From contig CM060920.1 of NCBI GenBank assembly GCA_030737875.1, positions 816,246,686 through 816,310,685 on the forward strand: a stretch of 64,000 bases of DNA, read 5' to 3'. Position numbers and translations under genes: made by a program. This DNA is from Allium sativum. Lineage: Eukaryota; Streptophyta; Magnoliopsida; Asparagales; Amaryllidaceae. The notes under the pieces were generated by a model. It saw nothing but the letters and a program-made list of their open reading frames with translations, was not told where the DNA came from and searched no databases. This document shows, piece by piece, positions 48,748-61,660 of the stretch. Position 1 is the first letter of the stretch; each line of letters begins with the position of its first letter.

Positions 48748-49864
48748 CATGATCAGGCGCATTAGTTGTGAAAACTAACATTTGTAACCACCTAATGGAA
48801 ATATTTTACATTTTACCTTAAACTTGGCATGCATGGATTAGATTGGATGGTAATTTTTTATCCAGCTCTTATAGTTGTATCCTCACACATTCGCACTCTT
48901 CAGTCTTCAAATTTCTGTTGCAGAGATTGATCCATGTTTGTTGATATGATGCCTGAGTTTAATATGTATTGATAGATTGAAAGTTTATTATCAATTGTGT
49001 TCATCGATCATGTTCTTAATTAATCTTAAAACCTAACAGCTCATGCAGTGAGATAGATTTTACTTTACAGTTTAACTTAATTAATTATATCATATTTTCA
49101 TTCTGTTTTTTTCGCACTTTTTCTTTCATTATAACTTTGTACGTAAAGCTAAGTAGATTCTCAGTTGTTCTTATTACTGGAAGTTCTTATGACCCCACAG
49201 TACATCAGAACATTCCAGATCAACATCTCTAACAATTTAATCATCACAAGATCAAGGGATTCTGTATCCATTCAACCGATGATTTAAAGCTAATAGCAAT
49301 TGTCCACGTATACAAAATGTCCTATTAACCAAACACTATTCTTCTTAAGTTGAGGTTTTATGTTATAAAGGTGAGTATGCATATTATGATCAGTTGAGTG
49401 TGATCAGTGATGAAGTTCGATGTGGAATAACAATTGTAATTGAATAAATAAATCTGTATTTATAGGTGATCCTTGTGCTATTAAAGAGCTTTTAAAGAAA
49501 TATATTTCTTGTCACAACAAACATAAAGCAATCATCATAAGAATTGGAATTGGAATTAAGCTTTATGGTCATCGATGACTGAGACGCGAAATGACGCAAC
49601 CTCTCATGAACCTGGTTCCATTTCTGATCAGTAATTATTTCCAAATATCGTAAATGAACTTATTTGGGTATGTACTCTTGTTCACTAATAATGCAAATAA
49701 ATGGTCCACTATATAACAGTACAAGATATGAAAATGCATGTTTGAGGAAGATCGATTATAAAGGTTTGTGAATCAAAAACCAAACCATTTTATTTATAAG
49801 AAATATCGTAAAATGTACTCTTCATGCATGTGCACTTCTCAAGCTATAGTGTAAAGAATGAAAA
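48748..49864. other. Intergenic host sequence, nothing recognised
   Basis: AT-rich, with no open frame of note and no repeat from the families described here. Confidence 0.4.
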
Positions 49865-50515
49865 ATGAATCAGGGAAGGATCTTGAAAAGAAAATCGGGT
49901 CTTTTATCATTAACATGCGCTCAGTTAGCTCAAAGCCACAAGGCTACAGTAATGCAAAAATATTCAAGTTTAACCGGAATGGAAGACTACGAATTTGTGA
50001 CAGTATTGCCGACGGATAGTTGTTTTTTAATTGAGTATCTGATTAAGTGGTTTTTGGAAATAGATGGAGCTCAGCCAATACAACTCTAGTCATAACTACT
50101 GGTTCTGGAAGACGATTTGTTGCTTGTCCAAAACCATGTCCCCTTCTTTTTTGTGGAAGAACTATTGAAGTGTGTCCTGGAAATTACAGAGTTTGACAAA
50201 ATTACGGAGGAAGCCTGCAGTGAGCAAGGCAGTAAAAAGTATGATTCAATGTATCCTTGAATCACATTAGTTGAAATTGCATTGGCATTTTTCATGGGTG
50301 ATACGGAAGACGCGTTCTGGGCTGCTCGTAAACTTCATGAAAATAATACCAAGTTCGACCACCTCCTCCTAGTTAACATTTGTCAAAACACATGGAAACG
50401 GGATGTTCTATATCGTCTTGTCGGTCATTCTTTCAAACACAATGTTAATGTTTTAGATTCATTAATATTTCAAGTTGAATATGATCAGAATTCATATCGC
50501 GGACTAGATCTATAA
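49865..50515 (+). pseudogene. DUF247-family pseudogene fragment
   Basis: One frame runs through the interval with in-frame stops at about 50087-50097 and 50261. Segments match the DUF247 (plant UPF0481) plan in order: DYEFVTVLPTDSCFLIEYLIKWF (compare the EFV..M..DGCFIIEL block), then DDLLLVQNHVPFFFVEELLK (compare DLLLLENQIPFFVLE), then LVEIALAFF and FDHLLLVN (compare LIELALEFF and KHLLDL). The normal N-terminal substrate-like start and the C-terminal half with its membrane segment are missing or unrecognisable. DUF247 proteins are plant-specific and membrane-anchored, and some act in self-incompatibility; no function can be claimed for this relic. Position matches, not a search, support the call. 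Confidence 0.55.
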
Positions 50516-51600
50516 AAGTAGTAACATATTTATGTCGCAGACAATATTTATAGAAGCATTTAAGTCTGCATGGTTCAGTTTTGGTCTTTCTGCAATGGTG
50601 ATAAAAGCATTTAGTATAGTTAATCCCATGAATTATTTCTATAAAATATTCAAGTATATTTTTTATACATACAAATATCTATCTTTTACAAGCATCTAGT
50701 ATAATTAACTTGGAAAGAAAAAGAACATAAATTTCATATCATCAAAATTTAGCAAATAAGTTTAACATACACTTGCAATGCAGCAACAATAACATATGGT
50801 TCATGCATTTATTCATTATTATTTTAATTATTTTTTTACGTTTAGCAAAATCAGTGTATGTCACCACGACAGGCTCAACTCCTGGGTATGAACTTTCAAA
50901 AGTTAATATATTTCAAGGGAAAGCTGATCATGCTGTTAGCCCTTTTATTGTGCGCACGCACACACACTTATGTACGTGTGCACTGATTTCCACCTTACCT
51001 TTTTTATACTGGAAGGTTTGCTTAACTTGGCGCATATACAAAGATCACACCTACACAAAAAATTCTACCTCATAAGACGATGTTAAAGATCACACCTGCG
51101 AAACTTCAAATGGAACCAGCCACTCTGATGAATGAAGTGTTGTATATAACAGTGTTGTATACACAATTATATGATTTTTGTTTGATGATAACAACCAAAT
51201 ATATTTTATTATTGAATGTGTTTGTAAATGCACTGATACAGAAATTCGAACAATCACAAAGTATTTTATAAAAATATTTTATTTCAATATCAAAAAGTAC
51301 ATCTTTTTACTCCACTATTTGACATACTACATTTCATTCATACAACTCTGTCACTCACTCTATACAACTACATTTACACTCACATATACAAACACTTTCA
51401 TACATTGACATTTTTTTTACTGTCTTCTATCGTCCATCTTCTGTCTTCACAGCCTTCAGTCAAATCCTGTCTTCATACCTGTCACAAGAAGAACACACAG
51501 TAGACTGCAACAAAAATAAAATAGAATAAAAGCAAATAAAAATTTATTTTTTAAATTTTATTTGCCTCAGAATTACAGTGTGTTTCTCATCACTTTTCTA
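50516..51600. other. AT-rich non-coding host sequence
   Basis: No recognised gene. An open stretch near 50850-50960 (SVYVTTTGSTPGYELSKVN...) looks somewhat protein-like but is short and lacks a partner. Confidence 0.35.
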
Positions 51601-51652
51601 GACTTGGTCTGATATGCAGGGACAGAAAAACTCGTCTGGATGGCTGCATATA

Positions 51653-51672
51653 CACACGTGTATGCACGTGTG
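51653..51672. promoter_or_regulatory. Inverted pair of G-boxes
   Basis: CACACGTGTATGCACGTGTG has 8-bp inverted arms, each containing the G-box core CACGTG, a bZIP/bHLH binding core in plants. Function here is unknown. Confidence 0.4.
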
Positions 51673-53300
51673 TACTGCCACGCCAATCCAGTGTCGCGAC
51701 TGAGGAGTAGCCACTAGGACCATCTCGACTCAGTGCACATGTCAACACACATCAAAATGGTCGAGCCAAGCCCAAGACTGCTCAGCAAATAATAAAGCCA
51801 AAGTGAAATCAACTCAACAGCTGAAGTGGTCAAGCCATTACAAGACAGCAAGCACAAGCTCAAGTATATACAAGTGTTCAAGTTGCAAGTGCAGCAAGTG
51901 GTCGGATCAAGCCAAACATGGTCGAGAGTAATACAAGTACAAACATGTACTCATAGCATGAATAAGCAAAACAGGTGGGAACAACAATATACACTCACGT
52001 GAAGATCACACAAAGAAGTGCAACTATACTTTCAGTCCATATAATCATGGTTTGGCTACAAAAAGGTCAAGCAACATATTTGGATGACTTTTCAAAAATG
52101 GTCGAGCACATTACTAGTACACAAAAACAATGCAGCAACATACAAGACACAAGTGGACAATGATATGTTTACAGTATAGCCAACAAAGAAAAGTACACAA
52201 GATGGCATGAACAACTTATGACAATTTCAAGATACAAGCAAGGATGACACAGTAGTGAAAGTAAAGCCATACAAGTCCAAGATGGAGCAAGCACAACAAA
52301 TGATGAAAACAACAAAACCACAAGATTCAATACAGTATCCATTCATATCAGTTTTTTTTTAAAAGATTTCTATTGAAAATGTCAACCCAGTTTATACAGC
52401 ATAGAGCATGGTGATCGAGCTTGTTTAAGTTATCATGGTGCTAAAATACATAGCAGTGGTGATAATGCAACTGCAAGTGTAAAATGGTCCAACTGGCAGT
52501 GCAACAGCCAAGTAAACATGAAGGTGAATGCAAGTGCTCAAAGTAAGCATGAAACTTCATGTGATCAATGGGTTCAGCAATACAAAAAAAAACAAATGGC
52601 AGTTTTTAAATGTACAAGTGTGCAACTCAAATACATAGTCGAGACATAATGGAGCATCATGTATAATGGTTATACATGCAAGTATTGTTCAAGGAAGATT
52701 CAAGTGGACAGATGGAATCAAGTACATAGAAGGTAGCATGTCAAAACAATGGTGCAACCAACTCAACTCAGTTTTGTATAAATGAATCAAATTTGTCCAA
52801 AAATCCATTCAAGTCAACAAGGAGCAAGTACTACATGAAGTAATTTAATATCTGTTCTTATCAGTTCAAAATTGATCAAGACCAAGAATCACATATTAAC
52901 TTATTCAAAGTTAAGCAAGAGTTTGAACTCCAGAGATAATTGAAAAAATAAAGGTTCCAGAAATCTCGCAAGCTCAAGATTAAATCAAGATCACACGCAA
53001 ATAAAGGTTGAAGATTTCAAATCTATTTTACAGGTTGGACTAACTCAAAAATCAGTTAGTCAAATATGGCAAGCAAATATTCTTGTTTAATACCGACGAA
53101 AATTACCACAAATCCATCCACGAAAACTCCAGAATCAGAAGATTTCAAAGCCCCAAAATCCAAGTGAAAATTCTCGTATATATCATGACGAAAACAAAGT
53201 AAAATATCAGCTAGAATCAAGCCCAAAATCCACGAATATACTCAAGACCAAGTCGTATATTGAAATCAGAGAATCGGGATTCTAGAGAGTTCGTAATACT

Positions 53301-53310
53301 CTATAAATAA
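53301..53310 (+). promoter_or_regulatory. TATA box of the copia LTR
   Basis: CTATAAATAA about 0.68 kb before the LTR end, a fitting position for the element promoter. Confidence 0.6.
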
Positions 53311-53979
53311 CACACGTCTTCCTCATTGGCAAATAACAATCGATCAACAAGAAAATCGCAACAAACATCGAGCATAAATAAACGAAATCAAGGGCAAAAT
53401 CACATACAATTCACTAGAGCGAACAAAGTTGAATCGAAGAATCCTGAAGCATCAATTTGAGTACGCTATCCATTGGAGGAAGATCGATTCTTGAAGAACC
53501 CTAGGAGGAAGCCGCCGCCATTATTTAACAAAAAGGGAAAAACTTCATTACTGAGGAAAAAGAATGGCCGGCCCAAGTCAAAAAGGGGGCTAACCCACTT
53601 TATTTATTTCTAGGGTTTTGTTTTCTTTTATTTTTTAAATTATTTCTTTTTAATCGAAAAGAGTATATAAACTACTAGTGTCTTAGTTGGAAAAATCACA
53701 ACTTAACGGATCAAGTTGTGTCAGGGTCTTGAGCGTAGGGTTTAAACAGTCGGGAGCGAAGGTCGCAAGTTTACAAGAGTCTGTAAGCGAAGAGATTGTT
53801 TAAAATTCCTAGTAGAAACCTTGAATGCAGCAGTAGGCATAGTTTTGCCGAAGCTGGGTATTTTCTGTGTGTGTGATTTTTCTTTCTGCAATTTTTCTGT
53901 GACATTTTATTTTTAAAATTACCTATTTTGCAATAAACCCTATTCACCCCCCCTCTAGGGTTAATTTAGATCCTACAAG

Positions 53980-53991
53980 TGGTATTAGAGC
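53980..53991 (+). other. Primer binding site of the copia element
   Basis: TGGTATTAGAGC two bases after the LTR end; one base different from the common tRNA-Met site TGGTATCAGAGC. Confidence 0.85.
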
Positions 53992-54013
53992 GGGTATTTT
54001 TAACTCTAGAGTC

Positions 54014-55821
54014 ATGAATTTGTCTAACAACGCTTTTTCTGAGGGTCAGTCCATAGCTAGGCCACCAATGTTTAATGGAACTGATTATGCTTATTGGAAA
54101 GCTAGGATGAAAATTTACTTAAGTTCAGTTGATTATGATGTATGGGATATCGTTGAAACAGGCTACAAACCTCCTGTTACGATTATCAATGATATTGAAA
54201 TTCCTAAACCAAAAGATAAGTGGGATGCTAATGATAAAAAATTATTCTCAACTGATGCCAAAGCAATGAATGCTTTAATTTGTGCTCTTGATAAAACTAA
54301 ATTTAACCGTATATCTCACTGTTCAACTGCGCAGGAAATTTGGCATACTTTGGAAGTTACACATGAAGGAACATCTCAAGTCAAGGAATCTCGTCTCGCA
54401 CTACTCTGCAACGAATATGAAAATTTCACGATGCGGAAAGATGAAGATATAAAAGAGATGTATGGCCGCTTTTCCACACTAATTTATAATGCAAGGGCTC
54501 TTGGTAAAGTTTACACTGAAGTAGAACTAATACGCAAGATACTGAGAGTACTGCCAATGAATTTCGAAGCCAAAGTAACTGCCATTCAAGAATCAAAAGA
54601 TCTAAATAAGTTGAAAATAGAAGAATTAATTGGAAACTTGATTGCTTATGAAATGGAGTTAAAAGCCAAAGAAGGACGCGATGATTCAGAATCAAAGAAA
54701 AAGACAATTGCTCTAAGCAACACTGTTGAAAGTAACGATGAAGCTGAGAATCCTATCGAAGAGTTGGCCATGGTTCTTAAAAAGTGGACTAACAAAAAAT
54801 ACAAGTCAAGAAAGAAGAGTTCAAAATCCAACAAATCCAAGAATTCCGACAATTCAGACGATGAAGTCATATGCTATAACTGCAATAAACCAGGCCATAT
54901 CAAACCAAATGTCCATTACTTCAGAAAGACAGAAAGAAGAAGAAGAAGAAGAAAGCTTTTGCAACTACATGGGACGATGAAGAAGGAGAAGAAGAAGACT
55001 CTGACAGTGATAAAGAGGAAGCCAATTTGTGTCTTATGGCACAGTCAGATTCAGAAAGTAGCGAAGATGATTCCACTGAGGTACCAAATTACTCTTATAA
55101 AGATTTAATTTTAATGTGTCATAATCTTACCAAAACCGTTGATTCACTTGAACTAAAAATCAAGAAATTAAAATCTGATAGGTTAAAATTGGTCCACAAA
55201 AACAATAGGTTAGAAACTGAGCTTGAAAAAGTGACAAACCTTGATTGTGAAAACTGCAAGTTGTTAAAACAAGAGCAAACAGAATTTAAGGCAAATTTTG
55301 AAAAATTAAAACAAGAACACTTGGCTTTAAAATAAAGTGATGACACAAAAAGAAAGAACTTTATTAACAGATGCACTTCTCTTGTAAATGAAAATGAAGC
55401 ACTTAAAACCAAAGTAACAAATCTGGAAATAACATTGAGTAAGTTTTCAAAAGGGGAAAAATCATTTAGGATGCTGCTTGGAAATCAATTATATGCTAAT
55501 AATAAGAAAGGATTAGGATTTGGGAAAACACATATTAATATGGATAATAATGCAAAAGGTGGAAGTGTTTTTCCCAAATGTATAAAATGTGGAAAAATTG
55601 GACATAGCTATGAAAAATGTCAAAATAGGAATAATAATAAAAAATTCATACAAATTTGGGTTCCAAAAGGGTCGACAAGTAATTGTAATAGATTTGGATT
55701 TGATAAGAACAAACAAATTTGGATTCCAAAGGGATCTGTTGTTCAAAATCAAAATTTTTCAGTTACTAATTTTATTAGACCTATGAGTTTCTCTAGGTCA
55801 TTCTCTTCTTCTTGTGTGTAG
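54014..55821 (+). pseudogene. gag: Copia gag (SIRE/Maximus-like), frameshifted with stops
   Basis: Gag packages element RNA in virus-like particles. The ATG at 54014 follows the primer site closely. An N-terminal PPMFNGTDYAYWKARMKIYL block is typical of copia gag. A zinc knuckle begins at about residue 286 (CYNCNKPGHIKP), but one A appears to be missing near 54907, so the last knuckle Cys falls in another frame. That frame continues with a lysine run, an acidic stretch and a coiled-coil-like LELKIKKLKSDRLKLV segment. It meets TAA at 55333, then continues with a second, intact knuckle CIKCGKIGHSYEKC (about 55579-55620) and two IWVPKG/IWIPKG repeats, and ends at TAG 55819. The acidic region and IWVPKG repeats favour the SIRE lineage. 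One frameshift and one internal stop make it non-functional. Confidence 0.85.
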
Positions 55822-57738
55822 GTATGTTGGCGGGCTAAGGAACAACAAGAATGGTACTTGGATTCAGGTTGTTCCAAACATATGACAGGAGATAAATCAA
55901 AGTTCCTTAGCCTTGAAAAATATAAAGGAGGAAGTGTGATAATGGGCGATAACAGAAAATGTAAAATTATCGGTAAAGGTAAAGTAGGTAATAGTACTTT
56001 CTCCTTAACTGATGTTTTATATGTTGAAAACTTGCATCATAATCTAATTTCCATAAGCCAACTATGTGACAAAGGAATGAGTGTGATATTTGATAATGAA
56101 TCTTGCAAGATTATTGAAAAATTCATAAACAATATTGTGTTCACGGGAAAAAGAAAAGGAAATGTTTATACGATTTCGTTTGATGACTTGACTCTCTCAC
56201 GATGTTTAGTAGCTACGGATGAAGAAGTATTCTTATGGCATAGGAGATTAGGTCACGCTAGTATGAGTCTCTTGGAAAAACTTGAATCAAAAGAATTGGT
56301 AAGAGGTCTACCACATCAGAAATATAAAAATAATAAAGTGTGTAAATCATGTGCTATGGGAAAATTTAGTCGTTCATCATTTCGTCCCAAAAATGTTGTT
56401 AGTACTAATAGGGTACTTGAATTGATTCACATGGATTTATTTGGACCAAATGAAATCACTAGCTTGAATGGAAAAAGGTATTGTTATGTGCTGGTTGATG
56501 ATTATTCTAGATTTACATGGGTTTATTTTCTAGCCAAAAAATCCGAAACTTTTGATTACTTTTCAAAGTTTGCAAAACTCGTTCAAAATGAAAAAGGTGT
56601 TTCAATAAAAACTTTAAGAAGTGATCATGGTGGTGAATTTGAAAATTTGGATTTTGAAAATTTTTGTGAAGAAAATGGTTTTAAACACGAATTTTTTGCT
56701 CCTCGAACACCCCAGCAAAATGGGGTAGTCGAAAGGAAAAATCGTACATTACAGGAATTGGCTAGATCTATGTTAAGTGAATATAATTTGCCTTTGACTT
56801 TTTGGGCAGAGGCAGTTAATACATCCTGCCATGTAATGAACAGAGTAATGATTAGACCAATACTTAACAAAACATCCTATGAATTGTGGTTTGACAGAAA
56901 GCCTAACATTTCATATTTGAGAGTTTTTGGATGCCCTTGTTATCTTCTTAATACAAGTGATCATCTTGGTAAGTTTGAATCAAAGGCTGACGAGGGAATT
57001 TTCATGGGTTACTCGTCAAGAAGCAAGGCTTATCGAATCTTCAACAAACGATCAAAAACCATTGTTGAAACCATAAACGTGAAATTTGATGAATCAGATC
57101 TGGATACGATGGAAAAAGAGAAAAACGATGAGGGAATTACATATGAGGGTGAAAAAGAAAATAGCAAAGAGAAGACTGGCAGTGATGATCAAACAAAACA
57201 AACGTTTGAAGTCGAAAAGATGAAATTCAAAGCCAACCATCCTCCAGAATTGGTGATAGGAAATCCAACGGCAGGTATACGAACTCGTTCATCATTTAAT
57301 AAAGATATCTGTACTTTTTGTATTCACAGTTGTTTTATCTTAGAAATCGAACCTAAAAATGTTGAAATTGCACTTAATGATGAAAGTTGGATTTTAGCAA
57401 TGCAAGAAGAACTTAATCAATTTGAGCGGAATAAAGTTTGGAAATTAGTTCCTAGACCGGATGACTATCCAGTAGTAGAAACTAAATGGGTGTTCAAAAA
57501 TAAACTTGATGAATCCGGAAATGTAATTAGAAACAAAGCTAGGTTGGTTGCAAAAGGATATAATCAAATTGAAGGCATTGATTTTGATGAGACATTTGCA
57601 CCAGTAGCTAGGTTAGAAGCCATTAGAATTTTGCTCAGTTTTGCGTGTTATAAAGGTTTCAATCTTAAACAAATGGACGTAAAAAGTGCGTTTTTAAATG
57701 GAGAATTAAAAGAAGAAGTTTTTGTGGAACAACCCTGA
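55822..57738 (+). pseudogene. pol: Copia pol: protease, integrase and start of reverse transcriptase; cut by LTR C
   Basis: It is in the same frame as the second gag part, separated by a TAG. Domains in order: aspartic protease with DSGCSKHM (about 55861); GAG-pre-integrase with WHRRLGH (about 56237) and CKSCAMGK completing the HHCC finger; integrase core with Asp in MDLFGP (56434), Asp in SDHGGEF (56623) and Glu in VVERKNR (56731), a D-D-35-E spacing; then reverse transcriptase from [12 protein letters not shown] to [21 protein letters not shown]. Element C begins at 57736 and its first bases TGA form the stop. The YVDD catalytic motif and RNase H are absent. The copia order (integrase before reverse transcriptase) is clear. 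It is dead in this copy; any rest would lie beyond C, outside the window. Confidence 0.93.
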
Positions 57739-59459
57739 AACGACCCGCAAATCCGTGCTATCTGAGTTGACTAAATACAACACACGTCCAACCCAAATAA
57801 CACAGAAATACGATTCATTAATAGAAAGAAGTTAGAGGATGAGAAATAGAAAGAAAGAAATATTAGAATAGGAGAAAAAACGAAGATCACAACTCACAGC
57901 GGAACGAATAAAATATATTATATAACATAAGCTTTGAAATACAAATCTGTTTTGTACATATATACATTCCATCATCAGAGTACACATAACATTTGATCCA
58001 GCGGAAGTAACTCTAAATAACTAACGTTGAAGCCTCCAGCTTCAAGCTCCTCCAAGTGTATCTGTAAAAGCCTGAAACACTTGACTGCCCGTACAAATTT
58101 GGGCACCCAAGAGTTTAGGGAAAACAAAACAAAATAAACTCTGGGTCAGTCATGGGACTGGTGTGAGTAAACTCCAACCACTTGTTTAACTTTTAAAAAT
58201 CCTTTTTCGAAGGAAAAGATAATAGTAAGACCAGCCCACACATAAACACGGACGGTTTTTACCTTACTATAACCCAAAGCACTTTAATATCAAATCCAGT
58301 GATATTATAGTAATGTCTACATCAAATAAATAACCAAATAGCAGAACGCTTGCATCTCACGCTCCACATATATAGCATCAAATCAAAAACCGCATGGCGC
58401 TTATTGGAGATTGGATTTCCAACATGACAAGGTATGGGACCACCTTCCGATGATGTATCTCTAGAGGCGAATACACCTGGGTTCAACAAGAATGTCTTGC
58501 AACCCGGCCCACACATGACCGACCACTCATTTCGCTTGAGTGTATCGAATGTATATCACCAACGGTTGGACTCAAACCACCGTTTCCCGAATGGGCAGAA
58601 TCGATAGATTTAGAAACAAAAGGAATTTCTCTAGATAGGTGATTATACACCCTAATGGGTGCGACCCACATAGCCATGCTGCCTGCCCGATTTTTGTCCT
58701 TTCCCGGTTGTTGAGGCCTGAGGCTACGATTACTTACCATTCCTTGATAACATATTCACTTTGAACGCCACATCGTCAGATCCGTTAATCACTAGTTGGG
58801 TTTGCACAAATATTCTGGATATTATGCTAAGGGATAAATCCGTTGCAACCATATACATTCATACAGACCAACCCATTTGATCATTGGAAATACTTTGTCA
58901 GACATTCGTCCATTTACGTTCGTTCTGGGATTGAATGAAACCGAAGGCACTATTTCTATTACTAGAAAAGCCCTTGCACTTTACTCCGTCTTCAATACAT
59001 TCAGCATACTTGGTTCGCAACGCTTATGCCGATACGGAGTGGTTCTTCGGATAATAATCCAACCGGTCTCTCCATATTGACAACGATGGTCAAAAACTTC
59101 GATAGTCTGTGATTTAACTATCGAATAAAAACAAGTGTTCAATCAACATAACAAACAAATCACTGGGCCCTTTAATTAATATTTCATTAATTAAATCTCT
59201 TCTATATTCTCTTATCAATATTTGTTAACCAAATATCTCAATAATCATCTCCGCCTCTTATGTCATTTGGAAAATGTTTCCAAACATTAACTTCTTTTAT
59301 TTTCTATATATTAGAAAAATCTCTATTTGCAATTGGAAACAATTCCAATCACTTATCTCTATCCCTTTTTGTTTGCAATATTCGATTTTTATATTCACTT
59401 TACTATCGAATTCAATACGTCGATATAATGATCTCTAATTATCAAAATATCTTAAAAAT

Positions 59460-59650
59460 ATTCTAACTCCTTAAATTTCCGGAAAATTTCGCCATAACCT
59501 CCCCTGTATCGGGAGCATCGGGAAATTTCAAATAGCTTCCCGGTATCTTCCTCAATCAAAAAGAAAAAGGAAAAGCCAAGCGGCTTGCCGATACAGCGCA
59601 TAAAATCTCATATATGAATTAAACATGTACCTTTCTGTCGAGCACATTAT
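59460..59650 (-). other. Internal-region-like block inside C
   Basis: On the minus strand it shows GACAGAAAGGTACATG, GCCGCTTGGCTTTTCC and GGGGAGGTTATGGCGAAA in the order and spacing seen in the A interior at 15690-15890. Confidence 0.65.
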
Positions 59651-60379
59651 TTATATACATGCATTATCCTTGTCCCATACCTGTCTCCTGTATGTCTATA
59701 CCTGTCCAATTTATTTCAACTTCATACACTCGTTTGACTCAATTCGTTAAAGTAATTCTTTAACTAACTCTCTGCCTATCTCGCTTGTATATTTGAATAT
59801 AACACGCTTTCAAATATATTTCCACTTACTTATCCATCAATTGAATTCAAATTTCAATTTTAGTTCTATATTCGATTTCGAATATATATTTACAATCCCA
59901 AATTTCACTTTTCAAAGTTCGATTTTAGTTCAAACTCAATTAACTAATTCTCCTTTGATTTAGTTAATTCTATTCAATAATCAAAAATAGGATTACTGTT
60001 TCAAAAATCATCTTCTTCACTTCACTTGAGTTCACATTTATTTCCTAACTTAAGTCTAGATTTTTAAGTGGCAATCCGGATTTTTATTTGCTTAAAAATC
60101 CCAATATTTATATATAAAATCCATTATGGTTTATAATGGTTTATGGCGCTGCTTTTCTGAAAATTTGATTTTGACATAACTCAAAATCTATACGACGAAA
60201 TTCAGATTTTTCTCTTTCATTAGAAAACTATTATCAAACCGGTCCTGACGTTTCTTGTTTCGAAGAATTCCGACTTCAATTGAGTTCTGTATACTCGATT
60301 GAAGTTCGAATCGCTAATTTACGAACTGCAGCGCTGCGGCGAGTTCGTTTTAATTATATTTATATATATAAACTTTTAA

Positions 60380-61660
60380 ACTTCTTTAAAATGAATTCAA
60401 CTCTATTTAGCTCTATTTGAATTCCTTGATTCAAATTCCAATCTTACTTTGACTTCCATATTCAAATTTCAATCCCTTTCTATTTGATATTCAAATTCAA
60501 TATTTGAATTTCTATTTGAATCCCTTATATTCAAACTCTAGACTTGAATTCATTTGAATTCTTTTATTCAAACTCTATATTTAAATTCCATTTGAACTTC
60601 TATATTCCAATTCCTATATTTGAATTCTATTGAAATTCAATTATTCAAACTCCTTTTTAAATTCTATATTCAAAAATCCATAGTTAAAAACCCATTTGAA
60701 TTTCATATTCAAATCCCATAGATTAAATCTTATTTGAATTCAATTTGAATCTCTTATATTCAAATTCCATTTTTCATTTCCGACCCCATTTGAATTTCTA
60801 ATATTCAAATTCATTTTCAACACCATTTGGATTTCTATTATTCAAATTCATTTGAATTCCCTTGAATTCAAATTCCATTTCAAAACTATTTGGATTTCCT
60901 ATTTTGAAATCCTATTTGAAATTCTATTTCCAATTCGACTTTGAAATCCTATTTTTCAAAGTTTATTTCAAATTCTATTTTGAAATCTCATATTCAAATT
61001 TCTATTCGAATTTACTAATTCAATTCCCTGTTCAACATTCAATACTCGAATTTCCATTTCAAATCTCTATTCAAATTTTATATTTGAATTCCAATTCAAA
61101 TCTCTATTCAAATTTCACATTTGAATTCTTCTTTTGAAATTCTACATTTCAAATTCAATTTAATTCTTCTTTGAAATTCTATATTCCAAATTCTATTTTG
61201 AAATTCTACATTCAAATCTCTATTCGAATTTTCTTTATTCGAATTCCTTTGAATTCAAATTTTTATTTTAATTTCTTGAATTCAAATTCTATTTTCCATT
61301 CAAATTTCGCCTATTCAAATTCTATTTGAACTTCTATTTGAATTTCTAATATTCAATCTCCTTTTAAAATTCAACATTCAAACTCCTTTTAAAAATTCAA
61401 ATGTTATACTCAAAATTTATTTACATATTTAAAAATCCCATTTCAAATCTTATTTAAATTTTCTTCTGAATTTCAAATATTCCAACTCCTTTCTAATTTT
61501 TAAATTCTATTTAAATTTCCACTTAAAAATTCTATTTCAAGTTCTATTTTGAAATTTCATTTCAAAATTCTATTTTGAAATTTTTATTTCAATATTCCAT
61601 TTGAAATTCTATATTTTCAAATTCTACTTGAATTTCAAATTCTATTTGAAAAATAGAATT
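60380..61660. repeat. 1.3-kb array of TTTGAAT/ATTCAAA mini-inverted repeats in C
   Basis: A dense succession of short inverted repeats such as ATTTGAATTTCTAATATTCA. It occupies a place comparable to the mini-hairpin array of B, but with a different word. Confidence 0.8.

Larger units (their letters stand above)
51600..53977 (+). mobile_element. 5' LTR region of a Ty1/copia (SIRE-like) element; 5' boundary uncertain
   Basis: The 3' end is clear: TTAGATCCTACA at 53977, then AG and a primer binding site. Upstream lies a TATA box (53301-53310), about 0.65 kb of R/U5-like sequence ending in CCCCCCCTCTAGGG, and a long A/C-rich, strand-asymmetric stretch (51700-53250) full of CAAGTG, GTCGAG and AAGCC words. 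The other LTR is not in the window, so the 5' end cannot be fixed; 51600 is approximate. Confidence 0.5.

Noticed and set aside
55819..55821. Programmed stop readthrough between copia gag and pol
   Set aside because: The TAG is in frame between gag and pol, but a frameshift and another stop already break gag, and the downstream bases do not form a known readthrough context; a point mutation is simpler.
60862..61137. 91-residue Phe/Tyr-rich ORF in C
   Set aside because: It is a translation of the TTCAAAT mini-inverted repeat array.
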